Part shown: positions 61,823 to 64,000 of the stretch, piece after piece | Position numbering within the stretch: the stretch's first letter is position 1 | Layout of the letters: each line of letters begins with the position of its first letter | Source: Streptomyces xinghaiensis S187 | GTDB taxonomy: Bacteria; Actinomycetota; Actinomycetes; Streptomycetales; Streptomycetaceae | DNA length: 64,000 nt | Reading direction: 5' to 3' | Assembly: GCF_000220705.2 (NCBI RefSeq) | Contig: NZ_CP023202.1 | Coordinates: forward strand, 6,354,501 to 6,418,500 | Translations under genes and position numbers: made by a program | Notes under the pieces: model-generated | Database searches by the model: none | Told to the model about the DNA's origin: nothing | Seen by the model: only the letters and a program-made list of their open reading frames with translations

Positions 61823-63367
61823 ATGATGGTTTCCCTTCTCCTGCTCTCCGCGGGCCTGCTGCTCATCCTCGCCAACGGCTTCTTCGTGGCAGCCGAGTTC
61901 GGCCTCGTCACCGTCGAACGCGCGGACGCCGAACGGGCCGCCGCCGAGGGCGACCCGCGCGCCCGCACCGTCGTCAAGGCCCTGCGCGAGCTCTCCTTCC
62001 AGCTCTCCGGCACCCAGCTCGGCATCACCATCACCTCGCTCGTGGTGGGCATGCTCGCGGAACCCGCGCTCGCCCGGCTGCTGGCCGGCCCGCTCACCGC
62101 GGCCGGGCTGCCCCCGGGCGCCGTCCCGGGCGCGGCCGTGGTGATCGGCGTCCTCGCGGCCTCCGCCCTGCAGATGGTCGTCGGCGAACTCGTGCCGAAG
62201 AACTGGGCGGTGTCGCGGCCCTTCGAGGTCGCCCGGTTCGTCGCCGGACCGCAGTACGCCTTCGCCGCCCTCTTCCGGCCGGTGATCGCCCTGCTCAACG
62301 GGGTGGCCAACCGGCTCGTCCGCGGCCTGGGCGTGGAGCCGACCGACGCCCTGGAATCCGCCCGCACCCCCGGTGAACTGGTCTCCCTCGCCCGGCACTC
62401 GGCCCGCGCCGGGGCCCTGGAGCAGGACACCGCCGATCTGTTCGTCCGCACCCTGTCGCTGGCCGGGCTCTCCGCGCAGCACGTCATGACCCCGCGGGTG
62501 CGGGTCGCCGCGCTGCAGGACTCCGCCACCGCGGCGGACGTCGTCAACCTCACCCGGGCCACCGGGCTCTCCCGCTTCCCCGTCTACCGCGAGCGGCTGG
62601 ACGAGGTCGTCGGGATGGTCCACCTCAAGGACGCCCTCGCCGTGCCGGCGCACGAGCGGCGGCGCACGCCGGTGGGGCGCGTCAGTGTGCCCCCGCTGAT
62701 GGTGCCGGAGACCCTGCCCGTCCAGCGGCTGCTGGAGCGGCTGCGCCGGGAGCAGCCGATCGCCGTCGTCGTCGACGAGTACGGCGGCACGGCCGGTGTC
62801 GTCACCCTGGAGGACATCGTCGAGGAACTGGTGGGCGAGGTGCGCGACGAGCACGACGACGCCGGGCGCCCGGAACTGGCCCCCGCCCCGGCCGAGGAGG
62901 GCCGGCCCGCGTGGGACGCCGACGGCGGCTGCCGGATCGACACCCTGCGGCCCATCGGCCTGGCCGCCCCCGACGGGCCGTACGAGACCGTGGCGGGACT
63001 CGTCGCCGACCTCCTCGGCCGGATCCCGGCCGTCGGGGACACCGCCGAACTCCCCGGCTGGCGGCTGCGGGTGCGCCGGGTCGGCCATCACCGCGCCGAG
63101 TCGGTACGGCTGGTGCGGACGGCCGGCGTGCGCGGTCAGGGCGCGCCGGACTCCGGCGGGGCCGATCCGGTACGGGGCGGCGGCGCGGCCGGCGCGACGG
63201 GCGCGGCCGCGGCCCAGGCGTCCGCGGCGCGGGGCGTGCCCGTGTCCGCCGCGCCCGCGCGAGGGGCTCCCGTCCGCACGGCGGTGGCCCCGGCGGCACC
63301 GGCCCCCGCGGACCGGGACGCTGCGGCCCGTGACCACGCCCCGGTCCGGGCGGGAGGAGCGCGATGA
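61823..63367 (+). CDS. CNNM/CorC-type membrane transporter with CBS domains (hemolysin C family)
   Basis: A 514-residue protein. The N-terminal DUF21/CNNM domain has 3-4 membrane helices (LLLSAGLLLILANGFFVAAEF, LGITITSLVVGMLAEP, ALQMVVGELVPKNWAV). A CBS pair follows at about 215-345 (QHVMTPRVRVAALQDSATAADV and AVVVDEYGGTAGVVTLEDIVEELVGE), then a CorC/HlyC domain near 360-430 and a 90-residue disordered Ala/Gly/Pro tail. The family exports or balances Mg/Co-type divalent ions. The ATG has GGAGGC upstream. The stop overlaps the next gene's ATG by 4 bp. Confidence 0.92.
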   Translation: MMVSLLLLSAGLLLILANGFFVAAEFGLVTVERADAERAAAEGDPRARTVVKALRELSFQLSGTQLGITITSLVVGMLAEPALARLLAGPLTAAGLPPGAVPGAAVVIGVLAASALQMVVGELVPKNWAVSRPFEVARFVAGPQYAFAALFRPVIALLNGVANRLVRGLGVEPTDALESARTPGELVSLARHSARAGALEQDTADLFVRTLSLAGLSAQHVMTPRVRVAALQDSATAADVVNLTRATGLSRFPVYRERLDEVVGMVHLKDALAVPAHERRRTPVGRVSVPPLMVPETLPVQRLLERLRREQPIAVVVDEYGGTAGVVTLEDIVEELVGEVRDEHDDAGRPELAPAPAEEGRPAWDADGGCRIDTLRPIGLAAPDGPYETVAGLVADLLGRIPAVGDTAELPGWRLRVRRVGHHRAESVRLVRTAGVRGQGAPDSGGADPVRGGGAAGATGAAAAQASAARGVPVSAAPARGAPVRTAVAPAAPAPADRDAAARDHAPVRAGGAR

Positions 63368-64000
63368 GCCTGCTCCAACTCCTCTTCGCCGCCGTGCTGG
63401 TGCTCGGCAACGGCTTCTTCGTGGGCGCCGAGTTCGCCCTGGTGTCCGTACGCCGCAGCCAGATCGAGCCGCTCGCCGCCGCCGGCTCGGTCCGTGCCCG
63501 CACCGTGCTGACGGGCCTGGAGAACCTGCCGCAGATGATGGCCGCCGCCCAGTTCGGGATCACGGTCTGCTCGCTGACCCTGGGCGCCGTCGCCGAACCG
63601 ACCGTGGCCCGGCTCCTGGAGCCCGTCTTCCACGCCGTCCGCCTGCCGGAGCCGCTGGTGCATCCGCTGGGCTACGCCATCGCCCTGGCCCTGGTCGTCT
63701 TCCTCCACCTGGTCGTGGGCGAGATGGTGCCGAAGAACCTTGCCATGGCCGCCCCCGAGCGGACCGCCCTGCGGCTGGCGCCCGGCCTGGTCGCCTTCGC
63801 CCGGCTGTGCCGTCCGGTGACGGCGCTCTTCGGTTCCTGGGCCCACCTGGTGCTGCGGCTCTTCCGGGTGGAGCCCAGGGACGAGGTCGAGGCGGTCTTC
63901 ACCAGTGAGCAACTGGGCCGCCTCGTCGCGGACTCCCACGAGGCGGGCCTGCTCGCCCCGGAGGAGCAGGAGCGGCTCGCCGACGCGCTGGACCTCGGCA
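63364..64000 (+). CDS. Second CNNM-type membrane transporter (truncated by window end)
   Basis: The first 212 codons of a protein paralogous to the preceding one: MSLLQLLFAAVLVLGNGFFVGAEFALVSV, MMAAAQFGITVCSLTLGAVAEP, HLVVGEMVPKNLAMAAPER, then LRLFRVEPRDEVEAVFTSEQL leading toward the CBS pair. The ATG overlaps the previous stop (ATGA) with GGGAGGAGC upstream. The tandem arrangement suggests the two form a heteromeric or functionally paired transporter. The C-terminus lies outside the window. Confidence 0.9.
   Translation, partial: MSLLQLLFAAVLVLGNGFFVGAEFALVSVRRSQIEPLAAAGSVRARTVLTGLENLPQMMAAAQFGITVCSLTLGAVAEPTVARLLEPVFHAVRLPEPLVHPLGYAIALALVVFLHLVVGEMVPKNLAMAAPERTALRLAPGLVAFARLCRPVTALFGSWAHLVLRLFRVEPRDEVEAVFTSEQLGRLVADSHEAGLLAPEEQERLADALDLG

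Overview
The window is a 64 kb piece of core chromosome from a Streptomyces species. The grounds are a very high GC content with strong C/G third-position bias, GTG/TTG starts, leaderless-type promoters, recognisable Streptomyces proteins (BldD, the actinobacterial integration host factor sIHF, RibM) and a gene order that matches what I remember of the conserved rpsD to hisG arm of Streptomyces chromosomes. I see no rRNA, tRNA, insertion sequence, integrase, CRISPR array or phage gene.

Layout. 1-3.2 kb: a serine-hydrolase gene, then an iron-box-controlled HugZ/DUF2470-type gene divergent from rpsD. 3.5-10.4 kb: two small membrane proteins, alaS, ruvX, mltG, aroE. 10.6-13.8 kb: aroC-aroK-aroB-aroQ with 4-bp overlaps (shikimate pathway). 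14-17.3 kb: a P-loop protein, an M24-peptidase-like protein with most metal ligands replaced, efp, nusB. 17.3-20.4 kb: a two-gene accessory-looking cassette (MFS transporter plus a sphingosine-phosphate-lyase-like PLP enzyme). 20.9-32.3 kb: bldD, divergent from the pyrimidine cluster pyrR-pyrB-pyrC-(PH-like membrane protein)-carA-carB, a strong hairpin, then pyrD-pyrF. 32.6-39.2 kb: sIHF, gmk, rpoZ, coaBC, metK, priA. 39.2-45.3 kb: a regulator-like protein, fmt, a SnoaL-like protein, rsmB, a secreted SH3-type protein, rpe. 45.4-48.1 kb: a SorC-type regulator and guaB1, which has a long structured leader. 48.2-52.5 kb: an Lrp/AsnC regulator with davA-davB (lysine to 5-aminovalerate) and a DUF5995 gene. 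52.6-54.1 kb: an NCS2 nucleobase permease. 54.8-61 kb: an FMN riboswitch and ribD-ribE-ribM-ribAB-ribH followed by hisE-hisG. 61-64 kb: a PH-domain protein and two tandem CNNM/CBS transporters, the second cut by the window edge.

Regulation visible in the DNA is rich: an IdeR/DmdR-type iron box; a perfect BldD box plus a one-mismatch second box in the bldD promoter; a PyrR-loop motif inside a hairpin that pairs with the pyrR ribosome-binding site; an FMN riboswitch; two phased repeats upstream of davA that fit Lrp-type control; paired MarR-like palindromes over the promoter of a SnoaL-like gene; and a putative RNA element of about 135 nt before guaB1 whose closing stem covers the ribosome-binding site. 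I could not assign this last element to a riboswitch class, and it is the best candidate for something undescribed.

All domain calls are from reading motifs, not from database searches. Pairings were checked by eye, without energy calculations.
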